49,420 nucleotides of DNA, taken from positions 1-49,420 of the forward strand of contig JAISMO010000135.1 of assembly GCA_031276675.1 (NCBI GenBank). The letters are read 5' to 3'. Source of the DNA: Tannerella sp. (lineage in GTDB: Bacteria; Bacteroidota; Bacteroidia; Bacteroidales; Tannerellaceae). Below, in pieces: positions 35,377 to 43,760 of this stretch (position 1 is the first letter of the stretch; every line of letters starts with the position of its first letter). The notes under the pieces were generated by a model. The model saw only the letters and a program-made list of their open reading frames with translations. It was not told the DNA's origin and did not search any database. Made by a program: the position numbers and the translations under genes.

Positions 35377-35778
35377 TCAGCACAGTGCAATAAGTTTGGG
35401 CAGGAAAATGATCAGGCCTGTCGCTGCGGCGGCCAGGGCGACAAGGAGTACCGCGCCGGCGGCCAGGTCCTTGACCTGTTTGATCTTTTCGCTGTATTCG
35501 GGCGAGAGTGTGTCCGACAGCGCCTCGATGGAGGTATTGAATGTTTCGGCGGCCAGGACGCCTCCCGTTGCCAGCCCGATGGCCGTCCATTCGGCGGCGG
35601 AGATGCGGAAGCAGTATCCGGCAACCGCCGTGCAGAGCGCAACCAGCAGATGGATGCGCATGTTCTGCTCCCGGCACATCACCCGGCGAAGGCCGTTGAA
35701 GGCATGGCCGAAGCTTCCGGCCAGACGCCTGACGGAGATGATTCCGGAGGCAGTTGTATTTTTTCGTTTCAATTCCAT
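35377..35778 (-). CDS. dgkA: Diacylglycerol/undecaprenol kinase family protein
   Basis: 133 residues with three membrane helices (about 45-60, 63-80, 108-128). FGHAFNGLRRVMCREQNMRIHL is the amphipathic N-terminal helix, and AAETFNTSIEALSDTLSPEYSEKIKQVKDLAAGAVLLVA is the DgkA active-site signature (E..NTxIE..SD and K-DLAAGAV). In Gram-negative bacteria it recycles diacylglycerol; in others the same fold phosphorylates undecaprenol. It sits between nrnA (6 bp) and the ABC ATPase gene (1 bp) in one operon. Confidence 0.92.
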   Translation of the reverse strand: MELKRKNTTASGIISVRRLAGSFGHAFNGLRRVMCREQNMRIHLLVALCTAVAGYCFRISAAEWTAIGLATGGVLAAETFNTSIEALSDTLSPEYSEKIKQVKDLAAGAVLLVALAAAATGLIIFLPKLIALC

Positions 35779-35784
35779 GCCTTT

Positions 35785-36843
35785 TCAGGTTTGTGGAGAT
35801 CCGTCTTCCGGCCCTTTCCGCCAGGCGACCGGGTTCCATTCCTCCAGTCCTTCTTCAAAGATGCGCACGGCTTCCTCCAGCGTGCCGGCGTATTCGCCTC
35901 CCGCCGCATTCCGGTGGCCTCCCCCCTGGAAACAGGCGGCAGCGAAGCGGTTGCACGGAAAGTCTCCCACCGAACGGAAAGAGAGGTTGATGCCGTCCGT
36001 ATTTTCGCGGATGAAGACCGCGAACTGAATCCATTCGATGCTCAGCGGCAGGTTCACAAAGCCTTCCACATCGCCCGGCACATAGTTGAAACGGTTCAGC
36101 TCGTTAAGTGACAGGGTGATCAGCGCGGTCTTTTTTTCCGGATAGACTTTCATTTTCTCATACAGCGCATACCCCATCAGCCGGAGCCTCGATTCGGAAT
36201 AGACCTGATACACCCTCCGGTAGATACGGTCCTTGTCGACCCCTGTCCGCAGCAGTTCCCGGATAATCAGGTAGAGGTCGGGGTCGTTGGAGCGATAGGT
36301 AAAGGCGCCGGTATCGGTCATCATGCCGGTGTAGATACATTCGGCGGTTTCGCGGCTGATTGCATCGGCGGCTTTCAGGGCGCAGAGCAGGCGGAAGATC
36401 ATTTCGGAGGTGGAGGACATTTCCGGATGCGAAATAATCAGCTTGCAGAAGTTTGACGGGTTGGGATGATGGTCAATCATGACCTTGCGGGCCGTGGCAG
36501 CCTCCACTGCCGGCGCCAGCCGGCCCATGCGTTTCGGCTCGTTGAAATCCAGGCAGAAAATCACGTCTGCCCGGTCAATCAACTGTTCCGCATATTCCCG
36601 GTGCCGGTCGTAAACGATGATGCTCCCCGCATCCGGCATCCATTTCAGAAAGGCGGGAAAATCATTCGGCGATATCACATTGACCGTGCTGCCCTGAGCG
36701 ATCAGGTAATGATAGAGTCCCAGCGAAGCGCCGATGGCGTCGCCATCGGGAGAAACGTGCATGACAATCACGAAGTCGTCTCCCTTGTCCATATAAGTTT
36801 CAAGTTTCTGAATCTTTTTCTCGTCAAAGATTTTTGTTAGCAT
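35785..36843 (-). CDS. nrnA: DHH/DHHA1 phosphoesterase, NrnA type (oligoribonuclease/pAp phosphatase)
   Basis: 352 residues from the ATG complementary to 36841-36843, 20 bp downstream of a clear -7 element; the longer frame starts before the promoter. HVSPDGDAIGASLGLYHYL, FCLDFNE, MIDHHPNPSNF and TGMMTDTGAFTYRS are the DHH metal motifs in order. The DHHA1 domain ends with GGGHRNAAGG (about residue 312). NrnA degrades short oligoribonucleotides and dephosphorylates 3'-phosphoadenosine 5'-phosphate. First gene of nrnA-dgkA-ABC. Confidence 0.93.
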   Translation of the reverse strand: MLTKIFDEKKIQKLETYMDKGDDFVIVMHVSPDGDAIGASLGLYHYLIAQGSTVNVISPNDFPAFLKWMPDAGSIIVYDRHREYAEQLIDRADVIFCLDFNEPKRMGRLAPAVEAATARKVMIDHHPNPSNFCKLIISHPEMSSTSEMIFRLLCALKAADAISRETAECIYTGMMTDTGAFTYRSNDPDLYLIIRELLRTGVDKDRIYRRVYQVYSESRLRLMGYALYEKMKVYPEKKTALITLSLNELNRFNYVPGDVEGFVNLPLSIEWIQFAVFIRENTDGINLSFRSVGDFPCNRFAAACFQGGGHRNAAGGEYAGTLEEAVRIFEEGLEEWNPVAWRKGPEDGSPQT

Positions 36844-36861
36844 ACTTTTTATTTGTTTGGT

Positions 36862-36869
36862 CAAAGATA
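36862..36869 (-). promoter_or_regulatory. -7 element (TATCTTTG) of the nrnA operon
   Basis: Exact TAnnTTTG match on the minus strand, 18 bases upstream of the nrnA ATG, giving a leader of about 15 nt. Confidence 0.7.
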
Positions 36870-36960
36870 CAACATTTCCAGAAACCCTGCATACTTCCCG
36901 CACCGTTCAAATGTCGCCGGATGAAGCCGGAAACGTCGCGCCACCCCTTCCCCTCCTCCC

Positions 36961-37001
36961 GAAAAAAAGACCTGCCGGTGTTTGACTTCCGACAGGTCTT
37001 T
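36961..37001 (-). terminator. Rho-independent terminator of susC-susD
   Basis: On the minus strand AAAGACCTGTCGG (from 37001) pairs with CCGGCAGGTCTTT (to 36966) with a 10-nt loop, and the stem runs into a T-tract. It lies 25 bp after the susD stop. Confidence 0.9.
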
Positions 37002-37025
37002 CGACATTTGTTTTACCCGATTCAA

Positions 37026-38621
37026 TCAGTTAGGCTCACAGAGCGGATTGTAATCCAGTTCGTTTTTCGGAATTTGCATCGTCATCAGGTTGACGGGATA
37101 CGTGATCTTCGACGGATGATTCTTCGAAGAGGTCCGGTCAACGGGAATATTCCAGCGTTTGTTGTTGTAAAATTCCAGTCCGCGTTCACCCCACATTTCA
37201 ATGCGTGTCTGCAACTGTATCAGTTGCATCAGTGTCATGCCGTTTGCTCCCAGGTAGTTGTCGCAGGTCAGGGTTGGCGCGCCGGCCTTTGTGCGTGCGG
37301 CCAGCAGGAGGTTCAGCGTTTCCCTGGCGCCGGCTTCGTTGTTTGACTGCGCCTGCGCTTCGGCTTTCATCAGGAGCACTTCGGACACGCGCATGTAGTA
37401 GTCGCATACCTGGTTGTTCGTCGCCTTGTCTTTGCCGCCGCCGATGCCTACCATGGCGGCAAACTTGAGGTTGGAATAGGCCGGGATATAGGCCGTGTTT
37501 CCGGCCGATTCGGGCGGATAGAGGTATTCGCCGAAAGGTTCCGTCAGGAAATTGTCTTTCCTGTAGTCGTTGTCGTCGATACGTTCATAGAGTCGGTCGT
37601 CGATACGCCAGAAACATTCCTCCGATCCTCCGTAGCTGCTGGTAAAGATGTTGCGCCATGCGCCGCTGGTTTTTGCGGAGTTGCTTGCGCTCCATCCGAG
37701 CAGCACTTCCGGATTGCGTGCATTGTTGAGGAAGCCGGTGCTGTCTGCCCGGTAGAGGGCGGTGTCCCGGCTCAGTTTCTGGACATACTGGTCTTCGGTC
37801 ATCAGTTTGCTGTTCTTGGCCAGGATCAGGTCGCAGGCAGCCACGACCGTCTCCCAGTCGCCCATGCACAGGGCTACGCGCGCCTGCGTAAAGGCCGCCA
37901 CGCCCAGGTCTACGTCTTCCGTGCTTGCGGTGTAGCCGATGGTTGCGTTGAACAGGGAGACGGCTTCGGCAATGTCGGCCTTGATATTGGCATAGGTCTG
38001 GACGGCTGTTTCGCGCGGCTTGTTCGGCTGCAGCGGGTTCCAGGTGTCATACCACATCAGTCCCAGTTTGCTGCTTCCGCCGTTCATGTAGGCATCCTGG
38101 AAATTTTCCATCAGGTAGTTGTAGTAATAGGCACGTACCGTGAGCGCCACTGCCTTGTACTGTTTCAGTACGGCCGATTCGCCCACGATGTCGGGAGTCA
38201 GGTAGGTCAGCAGTTTGTTGGCCGTATTGATGTTTTCCCATCCGAGATCCCAGTAGTATACCGATTTGCCGGCGCTTTCCGAATAGAGGTCTCTCATCAT
38301 GTATTCGTCTGCTCCCCAGCTGCGCGGCTCCCGGTCGCCGAAGACCACGTCATTGCCTTCCAGGTTGCGCATACAGTCCAGACCCTGTGCATTGTTGTAG
38401 CGTCCCACACTTTCGCCGTTCGGCACGTTGGCACGGAAGCGGGCGGGCAGTCCTCCGACCAGTCCGCTGAACACCAGCTGCCGGGTGGCTTCGTCGCCGT
38501 TTTTCAACAGTTCGTCAATCTGCTCCTGCGTAATGTTGTTGGGAGGCGTAACCTCCAGCTGATCGCTGCAGGAAGTCATTATCAATCCCGTTAAGAGGAT
38601 TCCGATCAAATATTTTTTCAT
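37026..38621 (-). CDS. SusD/RagB family nutrient-binding lipoprotein
   Basis: 531 residues. Signal peptide with lipobox IMTSC (Cys18). The helical TPR-like core starts with ITQEQIDELLKNGDEATRQLVFSG and WENINTANKLL. The C-terminal SusD domain has YYMRVSEVLLMKAEAQAQSNN and IEMWGERGLEFYNNKRWNIP, the canonical last motif. It binds the substrate at the cell surface and acts as lid of the adjacent SusC channel. It lies 24 bp after susC. No glycosidase, peptidase or regulator gene is next to the pair, so the substrate cannot be guessed from context; the Gly/Asn-rich binding face gives no direct hint. Confidence 0.95.
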   Translation of the reverse strand: MKKYLIGILLTGLIMTSCSDQLEVTPPNNITQEQIDELLKNGDEATRQLVFSGLVGGLPARFRANVPNGESVGRYNNAQGLDCMRNLEGNDVVFGDREPRSWGADEYMMRDLYSESAGKSVYYWDLGWENINTANKLLTYLTPDIVGESAVLKQYKAVALTVRAYYYNYLMENFQDAYMNGGSSKLGLMWYDTWNPLQPNKPRETAVQTYANIKADIAEAVSLFNATIGYTASTEDVDLGVAAFTQARVALCMGDWETVVAACDLILAKNSKLMTEDQYVQKLSRDTALYRADSTGFLNNARNPEVLLGWSASNSAKTSGAWRNIFTSSYGGSEECFWRIDDRLYERIDDNDYRKDNFLTEPFGEYLYPPESAGNTAYIPAYSNLKFAAMVGIGGGKDKATNNQVCDYYMRVSEVLLMKAEAQAQSNNEAGARETLNLLLAARTKAGAPTLTCDNYLGANGMTLMQLIQLQTRIEMWGERGLEFYNNKRWNIPVDRTSSKNHPSKITYPVNLMTMQIPKNELDYNPLCEPN

Positions 38622-38645
38622 ATGCTTTATGCGTTAAGTTGTTTA

Positions 38646-41600
38646 TTAAAATGAAATATCAATACCCGCAGACATGCTTGACATGTAGGGATAGGGCGAA
38701 GCGCCCACATCGGCGCCGCCGGTCAGCGACATACGCGGTTCGAGGCCGCTTTTGGCCGTGAGGGTATACATGTTGTCCAGCGTGACGAACACCCGCAGGT
38801 TGCTGATGTATCCGATCCTGTTGAGCAGCGAGGCCGGCAGGGTATATCCTGCGGTCAGGTTCTTCATGTTCAGGTACGAAGCGCTGAAGAGGGCCATGTC
38901 GGTGTATTTCCAGCTGCCCAGCGTGCAGCCGGTCGTGTAGGGATCGTTTGAATACATTTGCATGGGGAACCTGGCTGCGGTGTTTTCCGGCGTCCAGGTG
39001 TTGCCCAGCAGGTCTTTGGAGAGCGCTATGCCGAGCTGTCCGGCGTTTCCGTTGTACAGGTTGTAGGCGTAGTCGTTGCTCAGGTATTTTCCGCCGAGCT
39101 GGAACGAGAACAGTGCGGTCAGGTCAAAGCCTTTGTATTGCAGCGTCGTGCCGAAGCCGCCGATGATGTCGGGCGTAGCCGAACCCATTTCGTAGCGGTC
39201 GGCTATTTCGTAGTTGATGGTCTGGATAATATCGCCCACCTGATGTCCCCGCACATCGTTGAAGCGGGCATCGTTCGGATTGTTTGCCGCATTCTCCAGG
39301 TCGATTGCCGACACGGTGGCCTGATAGAGGGCAAGCCCCGTGTTCTGGTCCACACCGCAGTATTTGTAGTAATACAGGTTATAGAAGTCTTTTCCTTCGC
39401 CGCGCAGGAAGGTTCCGTTATAGGCTTCCCAGGTGTTGTCTGCGCCGGAACCGACTCCCGCGGGTACCGACTTGATGACCGACCTGTAATGGGTGCCGTT
39501 CAGATTCACCGACCAGAACAGATTTTTGTTTCGGATCAGGGCAATATCCAGCGCGGCTTCCACACCGTAGTTGTTCATTTTGGCCGTGTTCTTGTCCAGC
39601 GTGCGCTGTCCGAGCGAGAAGGCAATGGGCTGTGCCCAGATCATGTTCACCGTGGTTCGGTTGTAATATTCCACCGTTCCGGCAATCCGGTCGAAGAGGC
39701 GAAATTCGACGGCTCCATCCAGCGTATGCACATTTTCCCACGTCAGAGCGTCGTTCGGGAAGCCGCCGATGGAGAGCGTGTAATTGGCCGGCAGGACGCT
39801 CCACGAAGAGCCGGAATACGTATAGGAAGACGCTCCGAGAGTCCATGTCTGATAACCGGAATAGTATCCCAGTCCGTTCTGGTTGCCGATCACACCGTAG
39901 CTGCCGCGCAGTTTCAGGTCGTTCAGCCATTCGCTGGTGCCTGCCATGAAATCTTCGCCGGAGATGCGCCAGCCGCCACCTACGGACCAGAACAGTCCCC
40001 AGCGGTTTTCGGCTTTTTTGAACTTGGAGGAACCGTCGCCGCGCAGGGAGACTTCGCCGTAGTACTTGTTGTTATAGGAATAGTTGGCGCGTCCGAAATA
40101 GCTTTCCATCGCAAACCGGTCCTTGCCGCCGCCGTTACCCGAGAAGGTGCTGCTCTGGTTGAATCCGACAAAGTTGGCATAGGTGTCGAACCCGGGTATC
40201 AGGGAGTTGTTGTATTTGGTCGACATGGTTTCCGTCCGGTACAGCTGATATTCGTGACCCGCAACCACATCAATCTGATGCCGTCCGAGGCTCTTGTCAT
40301 ACTTCAGCAACTGCTGTACGTCCAGGTTGTAACTGTGCTGGAAGGTTTCGCCGAACGCGCCCCGATAGTTGGTAGCGGCGCCGGTTTCGCTGTTCCAGTA
40401 GCGGTGACGCAGCGTGAAGAAGGCATCCTGGTTGACGAAAGCCGTAAAGGTGAAATCTTTCAGGAATTTGGCTTCGACATAGCCCCGGAAACTCACGTCG
40501 TTGGAGGTTTGAACGTCTTTGTCCATTTTCAGCAGTTTCTCCAGATCGTAGGCTCCATAGAGCACATTGGTCACTCCCAGAGGAGAATCCGTCAATCCCT
40601 GCGCGCTGGTAAAGATTTTGTTGCCGTTTTGGTCCAGTTTGTAGGAACCGTCCAGATTGTGCGCCCAGACGGAAGCCAGCGGATTGCCCGCTTCATACCA
40701 CCGGAAAAGGTTTTGTCCCGCCGCACCGGCATTGCGTCCGTAGCGGGTAGCGGGCGCTTGGGTCGTACGGTTGGAATAGGATGCATTGATGCCGGCCTTC
40801 AGCCAGTCGTTGACTTGGGCATTGACATTTCCCCTGGCGGAGTAGCGCTTGAACATGGCGTTTTTGACGTAGGCCGGGTCGTCCAGGAATCCGGTCGAAA
40901 TAAAGTAGTCCACTTTGTCGTTAGCCCCGCTGATGGTGACGTTATGTTCCTGCCGGAACCTTTTCACGAAATACCAGTCATAATACTTGTCGTTATACAG
41001 CAGGCGGGCGTTGGGGTTCAACTTGCCGTCGGTGCCTACCAGATAGGCGCCGCTCATCGTGGCGCCGGCATCATTGCTGTTCGGCCCCGTCTTGGTGTAC
41101 TGAGCGCCCGGCACGTCATAGAGCATCCAGTTACCCAGTGCATTTCGCTTGAACTTGCTCGGGTCCGTACTTCCATCATAGTCGAACAGATGTGCGCTGG
41201 CAAATTCCCTTGCTTCCTGATCGCTCATGTTGGGATTCTTCACGTTGGTGCTCATCGTCTGGAGGGCTTTGTAACGCACGTCGTTGTATACAGACAGCCA
41301 TGCGTATTCATAATAATCCTTCGGGTCTTCGATCAGGTCGAAGCGTCCGTTCGAACTGACCTGATTCACGCCGAACCGGCCTTCATACGCCACTCTTGCC
41401 TTTCCCTTCGCACCCTTCTTGGTGGTCACCAGCACAACGCCATTGGCGCCGCGCGATCCGTACATGGCCGTCGAGGCCGCATCTTTCAGTACGGTAATGG
41501 ATTCAATGTCTTTGGAATTGACGGTAGTCAGCACATCCCCCGTCAGGGCCGGTACGCCGTCGATAACTACCAGCGCGAAAGCGCTGTTTTCATTGGCCGA

Positions 41601-42212
41601 TCCCAGTCCGCGCACGCGGATTTGCAGGTCCATGCCGGGCTGTCCGTCAATAGCCGACAGCTGCACGCCCGGCACGGCGCCTTCCAGCGCCTTGGATACC
41701 GTCGAAACGGATTGCAGTCCGACCACTTTCGAATCAATCGTGGATACGGAACCGATCAGGTCCTTTTTTCGGGCCGAACCGTAGGCAATCACCGTGACTT
41801 CCTCCAGCGCCACATTGTCTTCGTGCAGCACAATGTGGAAGCGGGTTTGCGAACCGACCGCCACCTCCTGCGTCACGAATCCGACGAAGGAGAAAGTCAG
41901 TACCGCATGGCTGTTCGGCACATGCAGCGTGAAATGTCCCTCCGCGTCCGTGATGACGCCGGTAGTCGTTCCCTTTATGGCCACGTTTGCTCCCGGCAGC
42001 GGATCGCCGCTGGCGTCCACCACCGTACCCGTCACCTGCGTGCCTTGCTGCGGTTCCATAAACTCGCTCGGCGCGCCTTCGTGATTGTGAACCGCCGACT
42101 TTTGGCCGGATTTGGCCGACAAACCGGTCGCTCCGACGAAAAGCATCAAATACACACACATACATTTCATTTTCCGATTCCATTCGGAACAAAGTCTTCT
42201 TTTGTCATCCAT
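38646..42212 (-). CDS. SusC/RagA family TonB-linked outer-membrane transporter
   Basis: 1188 residues. A signal peptide MKCMCVYLMLFVGATGLSA begins at Met15 (42170), which may be the true start. Then come a CarboxypepD-regulatory-like domain (about 60-140: TGTVVDASGDPLPGANVAIKGTTTG), the TonB box EEVTVIAYG (about 145), a plug with RVRGLGSANENSAFALVVIDGVP and SITVLKDAASTAMYGSRGANGVVLVTTKKG, and a large beta barrel ending in GIDISF with a terminal Phe. No STN domain is present, so it is not of the anti-sigma signalling type. It imports the ligand held by the SusD protein encoded downstream, using TonB energy. Confidence 0.97.
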   Translation of the reverse strand: MDDKRRLCSEWNRKMKCMCVYLMLFVGATGLSAKSGQKSAVHNHEGAPSEFMEPQQGTQVTGTVVDASGDPLPGANVAIKGTTTGVITDAEGHFTLHVPNSHAVLTFSFVGFVTQEVAVGSQTRFHIVLHEDNVALEEVTVIAYGSARKKDLIGSVSTIDSKVVGLQSVSTVSKALEGAVPGVQLSAIDGQPGMDLQIRVRGLGSANENSAFALVVIDGVPALTGDVLTTVNSKDIESITVLKDAASTAMYGSRGANGVVLVTTKKGAKGKARVAYEGRFGVNQVSSNGRFDLIEDPKDYYEYAWLSVYNDVRYKALQTMSTNVKNPNMSDQEAREFASAHLFDYDGSTDPSKFKRNALGNWMLYDVPGAQYTKTGPNSNDAGATMSGAYLVGTDGKLNPNARLLYNDKYYDWYFVKRFRQEHNVTISGANDKVDYFISTGFLDDPAYVKNAMFKRYSARGNVNAQVNDWLKAGINASYSNRTTQAPATRYGRNAGAAGQNLFRWYEAGNPLASVWAHNLDGSYKLDQNGNKIFTSAQGLTDSPLGVTNVLYGAYDLEKLLKMDKDVQTSNDVSFRGYVEAKFLKDFTFTAFVNQDAFFTLRHRYWNSETGAATNYRGAFGETFQHSYNLDVQQLLKYDKSLGRHQIDVVAGHEYQLYRTETMSTKYNNSLIPGFDTYANFVGFNQSSTFSGNGGGKDRFAMESYFGRANYSYNNKYYGEVSLRGDGSSKFKKAENRWGLFWSVGGGWRISGEDFMAGTSEWLNDLKLRGSYGVIGNQNGLGYYSGYQTWTLGASSYTYSGSSWSVLPANYTLSIGGFPNDALTWENVHTLDGAVEFRLFDRIAGTVEYYNRTTVNMIWAQPIAFSLGQRTLDKNTAKMNNYGVEAALDIALIRNKNLFWSVNLNGTHYRSVIKSVPAGVGSGADNTWEAYNGTFLRGEGKDFYNLYYYKYCGVDQNTGLALYQATVSAIDLENAANNPNDARFNDVRGHQVGDIIQTINYEIADRYEMGSATPDIIGGFGTTLQYKGFDLTALFSFQLGGKYLSNDYAYNLYNGNAGQLGIALSKDLLGNTWTPENTAARFPMQMYSNDPYTTGCTLGSWKYTDMALFSASYLNMKNLTAGYTLPASLLNRIGYISNLRVFVTLDNMYTLTAKSGLEPRMSLTGGADVGASPYPYMSSMSAGIDISF

Positions 42213-42231
42213 GTTTGAAAAAATTAAATTC

Positions 42232-42243
42232 TACAATGTTGTA
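42232..42243. promoter_or_regulatory. Palindrome TACAATGTTGTA in the susC leader
   Basis: A 12-bp palindrome with arms TACAA/TTGTA lies between the susC -7 element and its start codon. Its placement just downstream of the predicted transcription start would suit a repressor operator. No regulator gene is nearby. Confidence 0.4.
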
Positions 42244-42253
42244 ATTTCGGCAG

Positions 42254-42261
42254 CAAAGGTA
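42254..42261 (-). promoter_or_regulatory. -7 element (TACCTTTG) of susC
   Basis: Exact TAnnTTTG match on the minus strand, 41 bases upstream of the ATG at 42212. Confidence 0.7.
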
Positions 42262-42880
42262 GCAGTATTTCAACCGCACATTTCGATTCCTTGCGTTAAA
42301 TAACAAAAAAACAATTTGCGGAGCAGGCAGACTATCGCCCGAAAAACACGTTGCGCAGGGAGAAGGAAAACGCTTCTCATGCCCGTCAGGCAACCGTTCA
42401 CCGGGGGTGCGGAAAGGGAAAAACGGCTCGAACACAGACTCCGGTCGACGGGGTAGACGGCAGGAAGCCGTTTTTATGTCGGAAGTTTACGAAAGAAGAC
42501 TGCACCTTTTTCAGCAAAAGAAAAGTAGAGAAGCGTAAAAGATGTACAACCGTTTCAGGGCACCGACAGGTGCGGGGCATGATAAATTTAACCGGAGTGT
42601 GGCACGCTGTTTTGTTTCGCTTGCACAAGAGTTCTAAAATTTAACACCCTGATAAATAACCCCCGAACCGGCAAAGCGCCGTGCGGAGCAGGGAAACCCG
42701 TCCGGAACGCGGCGCGAAGAAGCAGTAACTCATGTTACGCAGCATCCTCCGGGCATTTCAGCCGGTTGCACCCTGATGGTTGGAGGCCAATGTCCTCAAG
42801 TGAAGGATTACGTTGCATGTTTATAGTCGGTTAGCATATGATATTTACCGCCGGACTTTCCATTTTCAACTCCCAGAAAC

Positions 42881-43122
42881 TTCCGGGGAGTTCCCGGAGA
42901 CTTTTCGGGAACTCTCAAAATCTTTCGGGAACTCCCCGAAATCTTCGGGGAACTCACCGAAACCTGCGGGGAGTTCCCCGGAACTTCCGGGGAACTCCCA
43001 AAAACCTTCGGGGAATTCCCAAAAACTTTCGGGGAACTCCCCAAGCCTTCGGGGAACTCCCCGGAAGTTCCGGGGAACTCCCAAAAAACTCTGGGGAACT
43101 CGCCGGAACTTTCGGGGGAGAC
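42881..43122. repeat. Tandem array E: 21-bp palindromic units
   Basis: About eleven 21-bp units in strict phase, core TCGGGGAACTCCCC, dyad CGGGGA-N2-TCCCCG in the best units. Variation is mainly in the linker between cores (CGAAATC, AAAAACC, GGAACTT). GGGGAGTTCCCC-type variants show both strands of the same motif. Confidence 0.92.
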
Positions 43123-43714
43123 AAAAAAGGATTCATTTTCAGCCATATCGCATTTTCCCTGTTACAGCATACAAGTATGAACCGCTTAAAAAGAAATGAA
43201 ATGAGCGGAAACTTGCCGGCAGATGTCCGAGACGCCGCCCACGGACCGGTCGGAACCCGTACACGGCGAATTCACCGCCCGTTCGCCGCTGAGGCTGTCT
43301 TTCAAAGGATACGACCGCGGCAAACGTATCTACTTTGCCGCACGCCGGAAAATACCCGCGGGGTAAAGGGGCATGTCATCAAGTTAAGCGATGAAAAAGG
43401 AGGTTTTATCGTTGCCTGTCCAACAGGAGGGGTTGTTATATGCTATTGATTTTTCATCCCTGAGCAAAAACGGGTGATAGGGATGGAGTTAAAAGAAAGG
43501 GTCGCACGCTGCGCCGGAGGCGTCGGGAGGAGACCCTTCGAAATGCGCCCGAACAGTCTACATTTTTGCAGTCTTCAGGGCTTTTCCCCTACATTTCCGA
43601 AACCTCCCGTGCCGTATTCCTTTCTTCCGTGAAAGCGGACAGACGGTCGGGAATGACTGACTGTCTGCATATTGTTCACGTTATGCAATCTTTTGAATAT
43701 CGAATCGGCTGTTT

Positions 43715-43730
43715 TGGCACAGGTATTGAA
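43715..43730 (+). promoter_or_regulatory. Sigma-54-type promoter upstream of nifB
   Basis: TGGCAC-AGGTA-TTGAA matches the -24/-12 consensus TGGCAC-N5-TTGCA with the exact spacing (10 bp between GG and the -12 G) and one important mismatch, GA instead of GC at -12. The predicted start is about 43741 and the nifB ATG is at 43761. A NifA-type activator is encoded at 46603. No TGT-N10-ACA upstream site was found. Confidence 0.6.
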
Positions 43731-43760
43731 AAGAAAGGGAACAAAACAGTTCAATGAATT

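Larger units (their letters stand above)
42213..43760. other. 1.5-kb divergent gap between susC and nifB
   Basis: No convincing gene. It holds, from left to right: the susC promoter and palindrome; an unassigned stretch 42300-42840, including a 13-base word CTCATGTTACGCA (42729-42741) also present at 26914-26926; array E (42881-43122); an unassigned stretch with a 28-codon frame at 43391-43477 (MKKEVLSLPVQQEGLLYAID...), locally more AT-rich and perhaps a gene remnant; and the sigma-54-like promoter of nifB. Several 60-130-codon frames exist on both strands but are driven by the 21-bp repeat period. Confidence 0.7.

Noticed and set aside
38958..42218. A 1086-codon open frame on the plus strand, antisense to susC
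   Set aside because: It mirrors a typical SusC gene codon for codon, its protein has no recognisable domain, and susC has all family motifs, a promoter and a terminator.
43558..43573. TACATTTTTG as a housekeeping promoter for nifB
   Set aside because: It has two extra bases compared with TAnnTTTG and lies 190 bp upstream; the sigma-54-like site nearer to nifB is the better candidate.
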